DNA of 27,504 nt. Origin: Bigelowiella natans CCMP2755 (lineage: Eukaryota; Cercozoa; Chlorarachniophyceae). Numbering within the stretch: position 1 is the first letter of the stretch; every line of letters begins with the position of its first letter. The notes beneath the pieces were generated by a model. The model saw only the letters and a list, made by a program, of their open reading frames with translations. It did not search any database and was not told the DNA's origin. The position numbers and the translations under genes are program-made. The stretch covers positions 1 through 27,504 of the forward strand of contig ADNK01002266.1 of assembly GCA_000320545.1 (NCBI GenBank). Direction: 5' to 3'. Shown here piece by piece: positions 8,823 through 18,305 of this stretch.

Positions 8823-11292
8823 TTTTATCTAGGGAAGAGTAGTATTTGTATCCTATGACGTGTTCAATAACGTCATCTATCCTTGGTGTAGGTGTCTGGA
8901 TCCTCTTTATTACTCGGTTGTGGCGGATGAAGTTGTGCGCCAGGCGGAAGAAAGGGTAAGTAGGTTTCTTAGCTAGCACATGTCTCACGTTCCATGGTGA
9001 GTTGCTTGGCTCTATCTTCCCTTCCTTTGCCCATTCATTGATCTGCCACTCTATCTTTTCCCAGTCCGCTTCCGGTCGCCTATGTTCTGGGTCATTGATG
9101 ATGCACTCTTCGTATCCCTTCTTTAGCTCGATCTTTACTGGGGTAAGCTTGCTGGAGGGCTTCGTCGTCGGCTTGGTGATGTCAGAGTACTTCTCGTTTA
9201 ATATTTTATTAATGTACTTTTTGCCTTTGTCGATATCCCAATCATCAGCTGGGGGGGTCTTGTCCAGTAGCTCCGTTATCTGTCGGATGGTCTTGCCGGG
9301 GTTCTTCTTCCGTAGCTCGGTAGGTGTAGGTAGCTTGTTGTCCGCTAGGTCCATAAACTCTAACGCATTAACGCTTGACTCAGAGGTCCACTCGTCAAGC
9401 CGTATCATGTTCTGGCTGATGGTCCTGCCTGACTTCTTTGGCAACTTAGCAAAGTATATCTTGTGATTGTAGAATGATATGATCCCCCCTAATTTTTCTA
9501 GGGCATCCTGTCCGAGGAGTAGTTCCATGGATAAAGTCATGGCTACTCGGGTCTTGATTTGGGTCTCCGCGTCGCTGCCAGGTATCTGTAGCTTTAGCAT
9601 TAGCTCACCGACGGTCTTCATGGAAGAGCTTCCGTCTGCTTGAGCATATTTACGTTCTTTCTTAGTCACTTGATCCAATAGTCCTAACCTTCTTACTGTG
9701 CTTAGGCTTATGAAGGACTTCGGCATGCTGCCACTATCCCAAAGGGCAGGTAGTTTCTTGTAGTCTCCGTAGCTGTCTTTAACTTTAACCTTGGTCATAG
9801 CAACTTTGATAGTCCTGTTAGCGTCTTCGTCATTAATGTTGCATACTCCTAAGTTCTTTATGTCGTCTAGGGTCATGGGCTTGTCTTGGTCCTGCGTTGC
9901 TGGTACTGCTGTCTTCGTCGGCGCCTGCTTAAGGTGATCTAATATTCCGTTTATCTGCTGCTGTATAGCATTGATACTGTTCTGCTTTTTGTTCTTATAT
10001 TTATTGTTCTTCCCGTTGTTGCTGCCTTGCCATTTGCTGTTGTTATATCCTTGTCCTCTGCCTTTCTTTCTCTTTAACTTCTCGTAGTGTTCGTTGAGCT
10101 GCCTGATCGTCATCCTGGGTCGTCCTTCTTTCCTGTCTCTGCAGTCTTTAGCGGTGTGTTTCCCTTTACGTGAGCAGTATCCGCAACGTCGGTTACCTTC
10201 CCTGTCCTTGTACCAGTCTCGCTGCGGCTTAATAGCGTTAATGTTTCCTATGCCAGGTACCTTAGGGCTGGTAAACTTGCGGTCCTGCTCCTGCTCGCGT
10301 AGGGATATAGCCTGCACTGCTGCCTCCATCGTGGTGTAGCCTTTCTCCGTAACGTAAGTGGATTCCTTTATCTTTAACTTGAACTCTTCAAACCTTGCCT
10401 GATCATCACCTGTGTTGTAATTAAAATCATGTAGTTCGTCGATCATATCCTGGAAGCGCGTGGCAAAGTCTCTAACAGGTTCTCTCTCATGCTGCATCAT
10501 TGCTCTGTATTTTCTAATAGCCTGGGGTAGGGAGTTAGCATCCTGTTCATTTACAAAAGCCTTCATTATCGCCTCAACGTCTCGTAGCCCACTAACTGTA
10601 GTGTGTATTTTCTCTAGCTGCCTGATCCGGGTCCTGCCTGTCTCGTAAAGGTCCATGGCTTGCTTTATTATAGCTAGCCATTTGAGCTTGTCGTTTTCGG
10701 TGGGGTTAGGGGTAAAGTCGCAGAGTATACTCCTAGCGTTCTTCCACCACCTCCTTGCCTCACCTCTTTTCCCGTTGTATTTCGTTATCATAACCGGTGC
10801 TGTTTTAACAGACATGAACTGGGTGTTCCGCTGTACCGGCTGCTGCTGCTTGACGGTGCTCTGGGTCGTCCCCCGCGAGGCGCCCAGACCCCCGTCGTTC
10901 CTAAACAAAGCTGCCCACTCTGGAGGTAAGTCTGCTTCGTAATCCATGATGTCCTGCATGATAGCTGCCCAAACATCATGTGTCTGATACTTGTATTCTA
11001 TCGATACTTTCAGTTTGGCGTAGTTGCTCGCCCTGGGTCGCAAGGCTCGTAATGCCATTACGACCTTCTTGCTTTCGGCGGCCACGTCCTCGTCGTCCGC
11101 CTCGTAGAAGTTCTCCAGTGCCTCTGCTGCTGCATCTGCTTTCTTAATCCCGGGTGCTGGTCCCGGCGGTGCCTGTGGAGGTGTTCCTCCTCCTTCCTTA
11201 GCGTCCGTATCGCCCTTCCTTTCCTGTTTCTGCTCGTGCCCTTGCACGGCCTGCGAGCCAAAGTCCTGCTGTTCTTCTAGCTGCTGTGACAT
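8692..11292 (-). CDS. gag-pol: Retrotransposon Gag-protease-RT (first frame)
   Basis: Starts at the ATG at 11292-11290, 39 bases inside the 5' LTR, and runs 866 codons. An acidic, Pro-rich N-terminus and a helical Gag region lead to one zinc knuckle at residues 370-384 (complement of 10141-10185), then a Lys/Gly/Asn-rich basic stretch. The aspartic protease has its active-site DSG at 519-521, followed by a LLLGQDAL segment typical of the fold. The RT begins near residue 755 (EGKIEPSNSPW; PRIDD; SSLDKNESY, which carries the first catalytic Asp). The frame leaves RT at about residue 841 (position 8768), and the last 25 or so residues are out of frame. The zinc knuckle is CX2CX5HX4C, one residue longer than the canonical CX2CX4HX4C. 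Confidence 0.9.
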   Translation of the reverse strand: MSQQLEEQQDFGSQAVQGHEQKQERKGDTDAKEGGGTPPQAPPGPAPGIKKADAAAEALENFYEADDEDVAAESKKVVMALRALRPRASNYAKLKVSIEYKYQTHDVWAAIMQDIMDYEADLPPEWAALFRNDGGLGASRGTTQSTVKQQQPVQRNTQFMSVKTAPVMITKYNGKRGEARRWWKNARSILCDFTPNPTENDKLKWLAIIKQAMDLYETGRTRIRQLEKIHTTVSGLRDVEAIMKAFVNEQDANSLPQAIRKYRAMMQHEREPVRDFATRFQDMIDELHDFNYNTGDDQARFEEFKLKIKESTYVTEKGYTTMEAAVQAISLREQEQDRKFTSPKVPGIGNINAIKPQRDWYKDREGNRRCGYCSRKGKHTAKDCRDRKEGRPRMTIRQLNEHYEKLKRKKGRGQGYNNSKWQGSNNGKNNKYKNKKQNSINAIQQQINGILDHLKQAPTKTAVPATQDQDKPMTLDDIKNLGVCNINDEDANRTIKVAMTKVKVKDSYGDYKKLPALWDSGSMPKSFISLSTVRRLGLLDQVTKKERKYAQADGSSSMKTVGELMLKLQIPGSDAETQIKTRVAMTLSMELLLGQDALEKLGGIISFYNHKIYFAKLPKKSGRTISQNMIRLDEWTSESSVNALEFMDLADNKLPTPTELRKKNPGKTIRQITELLDKTPPADDWDIDKGKKYINKILNEKYSDITKPTTKPSSKLTPVKIELKKGYEECIINDPEHRRPEADWEKIEWQINEWAKEGKIEPSNSPWNVRHVLAKKPTYPFFRLAHNFIRHNRVIKRIQTPTPRIDDVIEHVIGYKYYSSLDKNESYMQTPIHKTSRPITAFSSRHREVALRRIPLRPKHIRGCVQ

Positions 11293-11310
11293 TGTTAGTC
11301 AAATCGTTTC

Positions 11311-11326
11311 CCGTTTGTGGAAGCCA
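11311..11326 (-). other. Candidate primer-binding site
   Basis: On the coding strand, five bases after the 5' LTR, the sequence TGGCTTCCACAAACGG starts with the TGG that pairs with a tRNA 3' CCA end. The tRNA species is not identified, and the five-base offset is at the long end of normal. Confidence 0.5.
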
Positions 11327-11331
11327 AAGGT

Positions 11332-11657
11332 TGTTGCGCGTAAGGTGTTCACAGGCCGAGGCGCTACGTGCACAAGTAGGCAGGGGGGGGGAAAGGCACG
11401 TTTGCTTCCTTTTGAAGAGTTGTGTTTATTTTTATTAAAGATTATATTTTTATTAAATCGTGCACTGCGTAATCATTCGCGAAGCTTTCGCGAATGCCGC
11501 CGCACGTGGGGCAGCACACTTCCGGTGTGCTGCCATGAGTCCCGCCGGAACCCACGTGCCTATGCTGTATTAATATCTACGTTATCTATATTCTATATCC
11601 GCGACAACCCCTTTGTTGTCGCACGTGACTTGTGCCCGCGTAGTGGTACGCGCTACA
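11332..11657 (-). repeat. 5' LTR of the retrotransposon
   Basis: 326 bp, identical to 5940-6265. Since the element reads on the minus strand, this copy carries the promoter. A TATA-like AT-rich stretch on the coding strand falls within the complement of 11570-11600. Transcription signals are inferred, not demonstrated. Confidence 0.97.
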
Positions 11658-11661
11658 AGGT
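11658..11661. repeat. Target-site duplication AGGT, right copy
   Basis: AGGT follows the right LTR terminus (CTACA) and matches 5936-5939. The predicted empty site reads GCAGC-AGGT-CATGC. Confidence 0.7.
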
Positions 11662-12098
11662 CATGCAAGAATGCTCCCAGCTGTGAGCTGCATGAGCAAC
11701 TGACGAAAACTGTCAATGCAGAATTCAGCGACAACTAGAAAAGCTAATGGTCGGGAAGAGAGCATCAAATGTGATTTTGACCACATGCGGCGTTATTGAA
11801 TTACGCACATGCTACATACAAGTTCACATCTAGACATAACACGACGAGTCAAACAATGCTAGAATGGCCACAACGTTGTCATGTGATGACTCATGCACAC
11901 ATCGCCATTCTGTGTCCATGGTAAAATTTACATGTAGTTTTCTAGGCTCCTTACATAGTTCAATGCAACTAATGCGAAACTACGAATAACAACAGCGGCG
12001 GCTTTCTAGCTTTACCGGACACACAACTAGACAACATGATAAGCAAGGTCGAAGCCACTTGTTCATTCATAAAGCCACGCACGTACATTGTGCGGCGC
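11662..12098. other. Intergenic, no gene seen
   Basis: Right flank of the retrotransposon up to the 3' end of the SURNod19-like gene. Open frames are short and unconvincing, and no strong repeat is present. Confidence 0.6.
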
Positions 12099-13429
12099 TC
12101 AAGGTTGCGCCCCGGTTTTTTTTCCGATGCGCTTTGGTGTCGTTTCCCGAGCAGTAGCCATCCACATGTACCCCATGACGCCGACATGGCTCACATCGCT
12201 GCGCGTTGTCAACCCTCCGGTGGTATTGTAGAACACATCCAGGTTGAAAGCCTCCCCCTTCCGCACCTGCCAGCCCTCCGGACATTGCGAGATGGCTACG
12301 ACATATCCTTCTTCATTTCCAACAGTTGTTCCTGTCCCGTAGATGGCATCACCGCGGCAAACTACCTCGCCAGAGGACGCGCGACTGGCCTCTGCAAACA
12401 TCGCACCCGAATGCAAGTGCGCTACGGCGTGGATTATCCTGCCGTCTTGTGGGAAGAAGAAGGTAGAGTTTCGCCGGTAGATCTCCGACCCCGTGTTGTT
12501 GAAACGAGGGATGTCATACTCGATCATGCAGGCGCGCTCCTCGGTGTGAGACAGCTCGCCGGTGACATCCATGACGAAGATGTAAAGCGGTGTAATGTTC
12601 TCGATGTCCTCTCTCCATGTCACATTGTAGCGTAGGCGGTAGGAGACGATATCGTCCTTTGTGTAGCTGGTGCTATGTGTGCGACAACGCGTCATGTCCT
12701 CACAGCACGCCAAGCCCCCGATGTAGCCCTTCCGACGTGGTTTTACGCCTGTTTCCTGAAAGAACACATCATGTATTGATAAGACCGCACACGCTATGAG
12801 TAGAAAACAGGCAAAAGGAAAGGCAAGCAAGTGTCAAGAATTGCGACAATTGGATATCTCAGAATATATTAGGAAATTTTCCTATTGTTCACAGGTGCGA
12901 AGTTTGCAAACTCCCAAGCGTACCTGGCACAGGCATTCACGGCATCCAAGAGGGTCAATCGTATCGCGAAGATCGATTGCGTGCAGATCCACAGCCCATT
13001 TGTCACTGTCGTTTACTACCAGGCCATAAGGGCTCTCGAATGCAATCGGGGTACCTCGTGATTCTGATCCCACACCGAAAAGGTAAGATAGCTTCAGATT
13101 GCCGGTTCTTTTAGCCTCGTAATCGCAAAATCCGGAGTTGTGATTTATACGCTGCTGGACCTGAGAGAATGATCACACTGAGTGCTTGGAAAACAAGGTG
13201 CTATCATACTTCAATTTCAACGAAACTGTCATATGTTGGTGAGAATGCTAGATTGGTACCGTCCAGTGATGAAGGTAAGTTTGTGTAAGTGGCACTGGGT
13301 TGCCGATCTCGGAGTCATCATCGAAAACGAGATCTGCAGTGAACCCCGTAATAGCAATTTCTCCTGGTGGAAACTAGAATATAAAAGTATGCACTTAGAT
13401 TTGTTATAGATTTAAAGATATGCATATAC

Positions 13430-13497
<68 letters not shown>

Positions 13498-13717
13498 CAT
13501 ACATATGTGCATAGAGAGAGAGAGAGAGAGACAGAGAGGGAGAGATCATGTACGGTTTGAAAGTAGGTCTCACATCGATATCTATTGGATGTTTCAGAAT
13601 CTGCCCGGGAAGAAGCTGAATAGATGGCGAGAAAAATATCTGGTTGAACTCCTTGGGCTTTCCCCCTGCTACGAGGGCGGTGCTCATTGCACATGCAAAT
13701 AGAGTGATGGCCGACAT
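12099..13717 (-). CDS. SURNod19-like secreted glycoprotein (four exons)
   Basis: The exons 13717-13574, 13373-13260, 13160-12924 and 12755-12099 all join in phase 0 with GT-AG ends and give 383 residues. The start at 13717 gives a signal peptide-like N-terminus (ITLFACAMSTALVAG). The order of motifs matches the plant/fungal 'stress up-regulated Nod 19' family (Pfam SURNod19): FFSPSIQLLPG, FPPGEIAITGF (49-59), TYLHHW (80-85), HAID...GCRECLC (exon 3), GGLACCEDMTRC (178-188), VAHLHSGAMF (276-285), CRGDAIYG (298-305), HVGVMGYMW (355-363). There are five N-glycosylation sequons. The biochemical role of the family is unknown. The paired His and late His/Met residues recall copper-monooxygenase folds, but that is inference. 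Intron 1 (200 bp) holds a long (TA)n array. Confidence 0.9.
13433..13532. repeat. (TA)n plus (GA)n microsatellites in intron 1
   Basis: A TA array of more than 60 bases (13433-13495), then ACATACATATG and a GA array (13514-13532). All of it falls inside the first intron of the SURNod19-like gene. Confidence 0.95.
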
Positions 13718-14579
13718 GGTCCTGCCTCTTCCGATTTATGTTTAAGAGAGAAACTTCCTGATATCCGACATACTAATTTGTTTGATATCATAAAACCCAT
13801 AGATTTTATAATTGCGACAATATCCTTATATTGGAATCTATGGAACATTTTCGTATCTTTAATTCTTTCTTAAAATCTGAATATTTTCACCCCATCTAGG
13901 TTCCGGATGCAGCTTTGAGTAGACGACTTACGAATTTGTTTGTCGCAATAATACTACTGCCCAATGAGTACTGCGGAATAAAGATAGGCCGAAATTACCC
14001 CTACGAGTATAAGCCTAAAATCAATGTGTTCGTTGTCGTAGTGTAAAAATAAAAAGGAGATTCATTTTGGGAGCACCTTTTCCCTTCACGCAGCCTTGGA
14101 GTGTGCCTCTGATGGGTTGCAGCTGATTTTTTGTGTCTCTTCACAAACAGGGTGCTGACAAGTCCTTGCAACGAGTGTTGTTGAGGCTCTGCTGCGTGCA
14201 AATGCCTGTCTCCCATGTGGTTCTGGCGCATGTAGTTTTTGATCAACGCTTTGTTCATTGTTCATTGTTCATTGTCCAAGGTGGCCTGCCCTTCCCCTTC
14301 CATCTTCTCCTGTGGAACTGCATTCATTCATTCATTCATTCATTCACTAATTCCTCCCATCAAACGGTTGTTCCTAAAGATGAAACCTTTCCGCAAGATG
14401 CCATCAACAGCGAGCTCTCACCATGGGCATTCGATCAGGCACAAAGTTCAAGGTCTGTGAACAACGACGAAGCCAGCAGAGTTGGAAAGACAACGAGAGG
14501 TGGAATGACATGGATGATTCAAACGACAGAAAGCAATGCTGAGCCACGCATGGAAAAGGTTGGAATTTGACGGGAAAGA
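13718..14579. other. Intergenic, no gene seen
   Basis: Upstream of the SURNod19-like gene. It contains a TGTTCAT triplet repeat (14255-14275) and an (ATTC)n array (14322-14347). The open frames here look non-coding. Confidence 0.5.
14322..14347. repeat. (ATTC)n tetranucleotide array
   Basis: About six perfect CATT units, preceded by three TTCATTG units at 14255-14275. Confidence 0.9.
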
Positions 14580-15480
14580 CTGGGTGTGCAAAGAAATCTC
14601 CAGATCTAGCTGGCCAGAGATCTTGCTAGCTTGCTGGCTTGGCGTGTCGTCACGTGCGTCTGCACGTGAGTCCGGTTGTGCAAAATGGTTTGAGTGCGTT
14701 CGCAACGGCTGGTCATTGTTCGTGATTGAACTTGGATTGTCTAGCAAGCAGTGTGACAGTGCGATTCCATGAAATTTGCTCCAGTCTAGCAGTTCTTGCG
14801 ATCGCTAGATCGTTTGAATTGTGCCGGTGCATGCTGTAGCACGCTAGCACGTCTAGACATGTTGTTCCAGCCTGACAGTAGTGCTGCCTAAGCTGTGGGC
14901 AAGGTCAGTCTAGCACCAGAGCGGTGTGTGATTCACAATGATTGCTGCAAACAAACCAACACCTGCTAGCCTGCATCAGTGCTAGAGTCTAGGAGTGCTA
15001 GAGTGGACATCGCTGTCAGCAGTCAGGACATGCTGGCATGCACATTTCCAGATTTGGACGTCTCTCCAAATAGCTAGCTCTGCAGATCTGGCTAGCTGGA
15101 GATCTTTGGAGCTCTAGATCTAGCTAGTCATGGAAGATGATGGCTAGATCTTGGGAGATGGTCCCATTGCAGCTCTCGAGCTATGACTGCTGAGCTAGTT
15201 CATGTCACGTTGCAGTTTGGACATTGCAGTTGGCATGAGCCAGATGAGCAAACGCTAAAACGTCTAGACGTGCTAATTAGCTAGCCTGCTAGCCTGCCAG
15301 AAACAAACTAGCAAACTGCAAAAATTCAATTGATGATGGGACTTGACATGAATTCAACTAATCCATGAACATCACAGATCGCTGGATCAATGTGTCTACT
15401 AGTCTAGCTAGCTAGGTCTAGAGGTTTTGCTCCTCAATGAACAACGCTTAGAACAACCGAGTTGCCATGCTAGCATGTGG
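14580..15480. repeat. CTAG-rich intergenic island 1
   Basis: Roughly 29 CTAG tetranucleotides occur in about 900 bases, where about 3.5 would be expected by chance. Many are nested in GCTAGC, TCTAGA or AGATCT palindromes. No coding sequence is evident. It sits between the microsatellite-rich genes on the left and the compact gene cluster on the right. It contains a perfect 8-bp inverted repeat, TCACGTGC-GTCT-GCACGTGA, at 14650-14669. Confidence 0.75.
15386..15421. repeat. Copy 1 of a CTAG-containing dispersed repeat
   Basis: About 35 bp beginning ATCAATGTGT and continuing into CTAGTCTAGCTAGCTAG. It recurs with few differences in the same orientation at 21162-21197. Confidence 0.8.
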
Positions 15481-15832
15481 AAATCGTGATCAGCAATGAC
15501 ACATCGACATTTAGACATGTACATTTTCAGCTTGGATCACATTGTTTGCCCTCTCTTTTCCGAGGAAAAGTCTTATAAGTGCTGCTCCAATTCATTTGAT
15601 GTTGCTCTAGCTCTTCATCTATGCCACGCTAATCATGGTAATCTGTCTATCTTATGATGACATCACTTACACCTAATGATATTGCTTATATTCCTGCTAT
15701 GAAAAATATAATCAGTTTTAGTTTTTGATTCCATTTGCTAAGCGTTCCATAGGTTTGCCAGACTAATATGGCTGTAGCACTTTTGGAAACGCTCGAAGAA
15801 ATTGCTGTGATCATAACGTGCATGAGGTTTGA

Positions 15833-17921
15833 CTAGTCCCAATCAGAGTCTTCATCAGAGTCTTCAAGATCCTCTTCAGGACCTCCAGTTACCTGGTTGC
15901 GAATATTGTCCATAGCTATTCGCAGATTATGAATAATTGCCTAATTGAATACATTTGTAACGTTTAAATTCAACTAAAGCAGGCATAGATTCTACAAAAT
16001 TAGAAATTACATCCTGTTGCGGTAATTCGACTTCATTAGCCCTTTCGTTATGATCCACCTTTTTCTTTTAAATATCAGCATGTCACAACAGAGGATGAAC
16101 ACTGTAATCAATCAGACGTCCAAGTAATATATCTATATGTCCTTACTAAATTTCCAGCTCGATTTTTGATAGCATCCTGTAGGCTAAGAGAAGGCTCAGC
16201 CGAGCTAAGTGACGAGGACTTTGTCTTTCTTGTAGGTGCATTCTCGGAAGCTTTGTTTTGATTTTTGGTGTTCTTGAAAGTAGGAGGAGTGATACTAGGC
16301 GGAGGAGGAAGTCCACTAGGAACATTCGGTGGTGGAGGGAGTCCGCTAGGAACATTCGGTGGTGGAGGTAACTCCTGAACAAAATTAAGTGTTTTGAAAC
16401 TCTTCTCATCTGCCACAAGCTACTATTACCATCGGAACAGGGGGAGGAGGGGGACCGGTAACAGGAAGAGGAGGAGCATTAGAAGGAACTGGGGGAACAT
16501 TCCCAGAATTTCCATTGAAGGATGTAGGAGCTTTGTTACTTCTCCGAGGCGGCGCTGGACTTCGGCGCCCCGCTGGAGGCGGTGTTTTACTTCGAGCTAA
16601 TAAAACGTCATTGATAACATCTGTGTACTTGATTTGTGTACAACATTCTTACGTGGTAATCGAGGCCCTCCAGGTGGAGGCGGCGGAGGCACAGACTTGT
16701 TCGGGATACCGTATTGCGAACTTGAATGTGCAATCGGTTGGTTATCGGATCCATTTTGTGATTCCATTTGTTGTTGGATTGTTTTGTAAAGAACCTTCGC
16801 TGTTTATATCCAAAGATGTAGAAAACATCAGACCAATGACCAGTAATCAATGCTCTATTCATTCTGCAAACCAGTTTGTTTGTTCTTAAGTTGTTTTTTT
16901 GAGATTCCTGCTGCCTTAAAAACATTTTTCCAAGCATCTGGTATGGTTTTGACCTGAAAAGCGATTAAAACATTAGAATTAATCATCATCTGCACAGTTC
17001 CCTCACAATGATACAAACCGCACAGTTATCTTACATCAAATCCAGTGTCTTCATCATATCCAATGTGAGCTACGTGTTTGAAATCGGTCGGCCGACCAAT
17101 GACTACTTTCTTTGTTTCTTCCTTTGTGAAGAAACTCTTTATCTTTTTGCCGATTCCAAATGGAAGGTATTCTTCGGTAATTGCACAATACAAATGAATG
17201 AAGTAACACATATTCAGCAATTTCGCACTCACGTGATTTTTTTCGTCCTCTTCCCTCTGCACGTGATCCATCTTTCGATTCCATAGCAGCAATCTTCTCC
17301 TGATATATTTATATATGTTACTACATTAAAGTGTAATGAAACACCTAATTACCTGTAACAATTTCCCAAGTCTAGCTTTCACGGTACTTGCAAATATCTT
17401 TGCTTCATTCGGATCAAAAAATCGGAATCCAACCACTTTGCCCTTCGAATTAATGATTTTATTCAAGAAAGTAACAACGTATGTTGATGCCCTACCTTTA
17501 TTTCAAAGGTATGAAAATCTGGCTGAGGGATTGAGTACTGCATCTCGTAATAAAGCTCTTGAGAGAAAATCACTCGTGATGGTTTCTATTCAAAAAAAAT
17601 GTATGAGTACAATTAAACTTTCAAGGATCGCAAAAACACAGTCTAACTACCCCAAGATCAACCATCTTGATAAGATGAGGAAGCTCGCCATTTTTTCTGT
17701 CAATCGTCAAAATGACAGCCCCCCAGGCTCCAGTATCATGCCAAACAGTTGGGGTTGTAGGTCCTGATGTAGCCTAGGTTAGAACTCGAATGAAAAGACT
17801 CTCAATGTAAACCTGAAATGTAAAGCTTCGCAACTGCTATTCTCAATGCAGGTCGCTCATATTTTCCAAGAGAATAATTGATAGCACTTGTTTCTAAAAA
17901 ATAATAAATAGTATTTCTCAT
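15833..17921 (-). CDS. WASP: WASP-family actin nucleation-promoting factor (12 exons)
   Basis: Twelve exons join in phase with GT-AG introns of 49-82 bp: 17921-17813, 17763-17651, 17585-17496, 17442-17353, 17299-17233, 17171-17035, 16953-16872, 16799-16653, 16596-16430, 16374-16147, 16064-15996, 15940-15833. The product is 468 residues. Domains in order: WH1/EVH1 (about 8-134, with FHTFEI and the GFRFFDPNEAKIF strand-helix), a basic stretch, a CRIB/GBD (IGRPTDFKHVAHIGYD, 181-196) for Rho-family GTPases, a proline-rich region with PPPPNVPSG repeats (about 265-370), a WH2 actin-binding helix (SLQDAIKNRAGNLKKV, 398-413), a central helix (434-450), and an acidic tail ending DSDEDSDWD with the conserved Trp that contacts Arp2/3. 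The start at 17921 is the first in-frame ATG; an upstream exon is possible. The donor of the penultimate exon has an alternative at 16007. Confidence 0.92.
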
Positions 17922-18305
17922 GCTGTTTGATGAGCTTCATTATACGATGTCCTCTCTCCACACCTCCACACAACGTGCCCACATTTGATAGGACCTGATT
18001 TCGTTATGGAAGAGACTGCCATAGTTTTCTATCAAGGAATTCTGTTGCTCCCGATAATTTAAGTTGAAGTAAAATTTCTTTGATAAAGCCACTGCATTGT
18101 TGCTGTGCGACAAGTCCTTCAAAACCAGAACTTAGTACACATCAATTTTTCCCTGGATCCGCCGGTGTTAGATCTCACATTTGATTCTAACGGAGGTGCA
18201 TTTTGTGAAGATGCTCATATATGTGCTGTCGTAGACATTAGATAGAAGCAAAATCATAAAAATAATATTTCGGCTCAATAATATACTGAGTGCGGTGAGA
18301 ATACA
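17922..18305. promoter_or_regulatory. Divergent intergenic region between WASP and the seven-helix gene
   Basis: 384 bp separate the two divergent start codons, so both promoters must lie here or within the first exons. No clear TATA box or other defined element was identified. If either gene has an extra 5' exon, the region is smaller. Confidence 0.45.

Larger units (their letters stand above)
5940..11657 (-). mobile_element. Ty3/Gypsy-type LTR retrotransposon, full length (5718 bp)
   Basis: Two identical 326-bp direct repeats (5940-6265 and 11332-11657) flank a minus-strand gag-pol. On the coding strand each LTR begins TGTAG and ends CAACA, and the host target AGGT is duplicated at 5936-5939 and 11658-11661. 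The domain order is Gag zinc knuckle, protease, reverse transcriptase, RNase H, integrase. RT before IN is the Ty3/Gypsy order (Metaviridae), not Copia. Transcription would run from 11657 toward 5940. Identical LTRs indicate a very recent insertion, yet the RT is split by two frame changes. There is no envelope gene. Confidence 0.95.

Noticed and set aside
12756-12830. An apparent signal peptide (MLAFPFACFLLIACAVLS) at the start of the longest open frame of the SURNod19-like gene
   Set aside because: The family match continues upstream in three more exons, and this hydrophobic stretch is read-through of a 168-bp intron whose 3' end is the pyrimidine tract and TTTCAG before 12755.
14001-14258. 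An 85-residue minus-strand open frame and overlapping plus-strand frames to 14570
   Set aside because: Low-complexity and unlike neighbouring coding exons; no splice partners found.
16108-16416. A stand-alone proline-rich 102-residue protein
   Set aside because: It is one internal exon of WASP (16374-16147) extended into introns on both sides.
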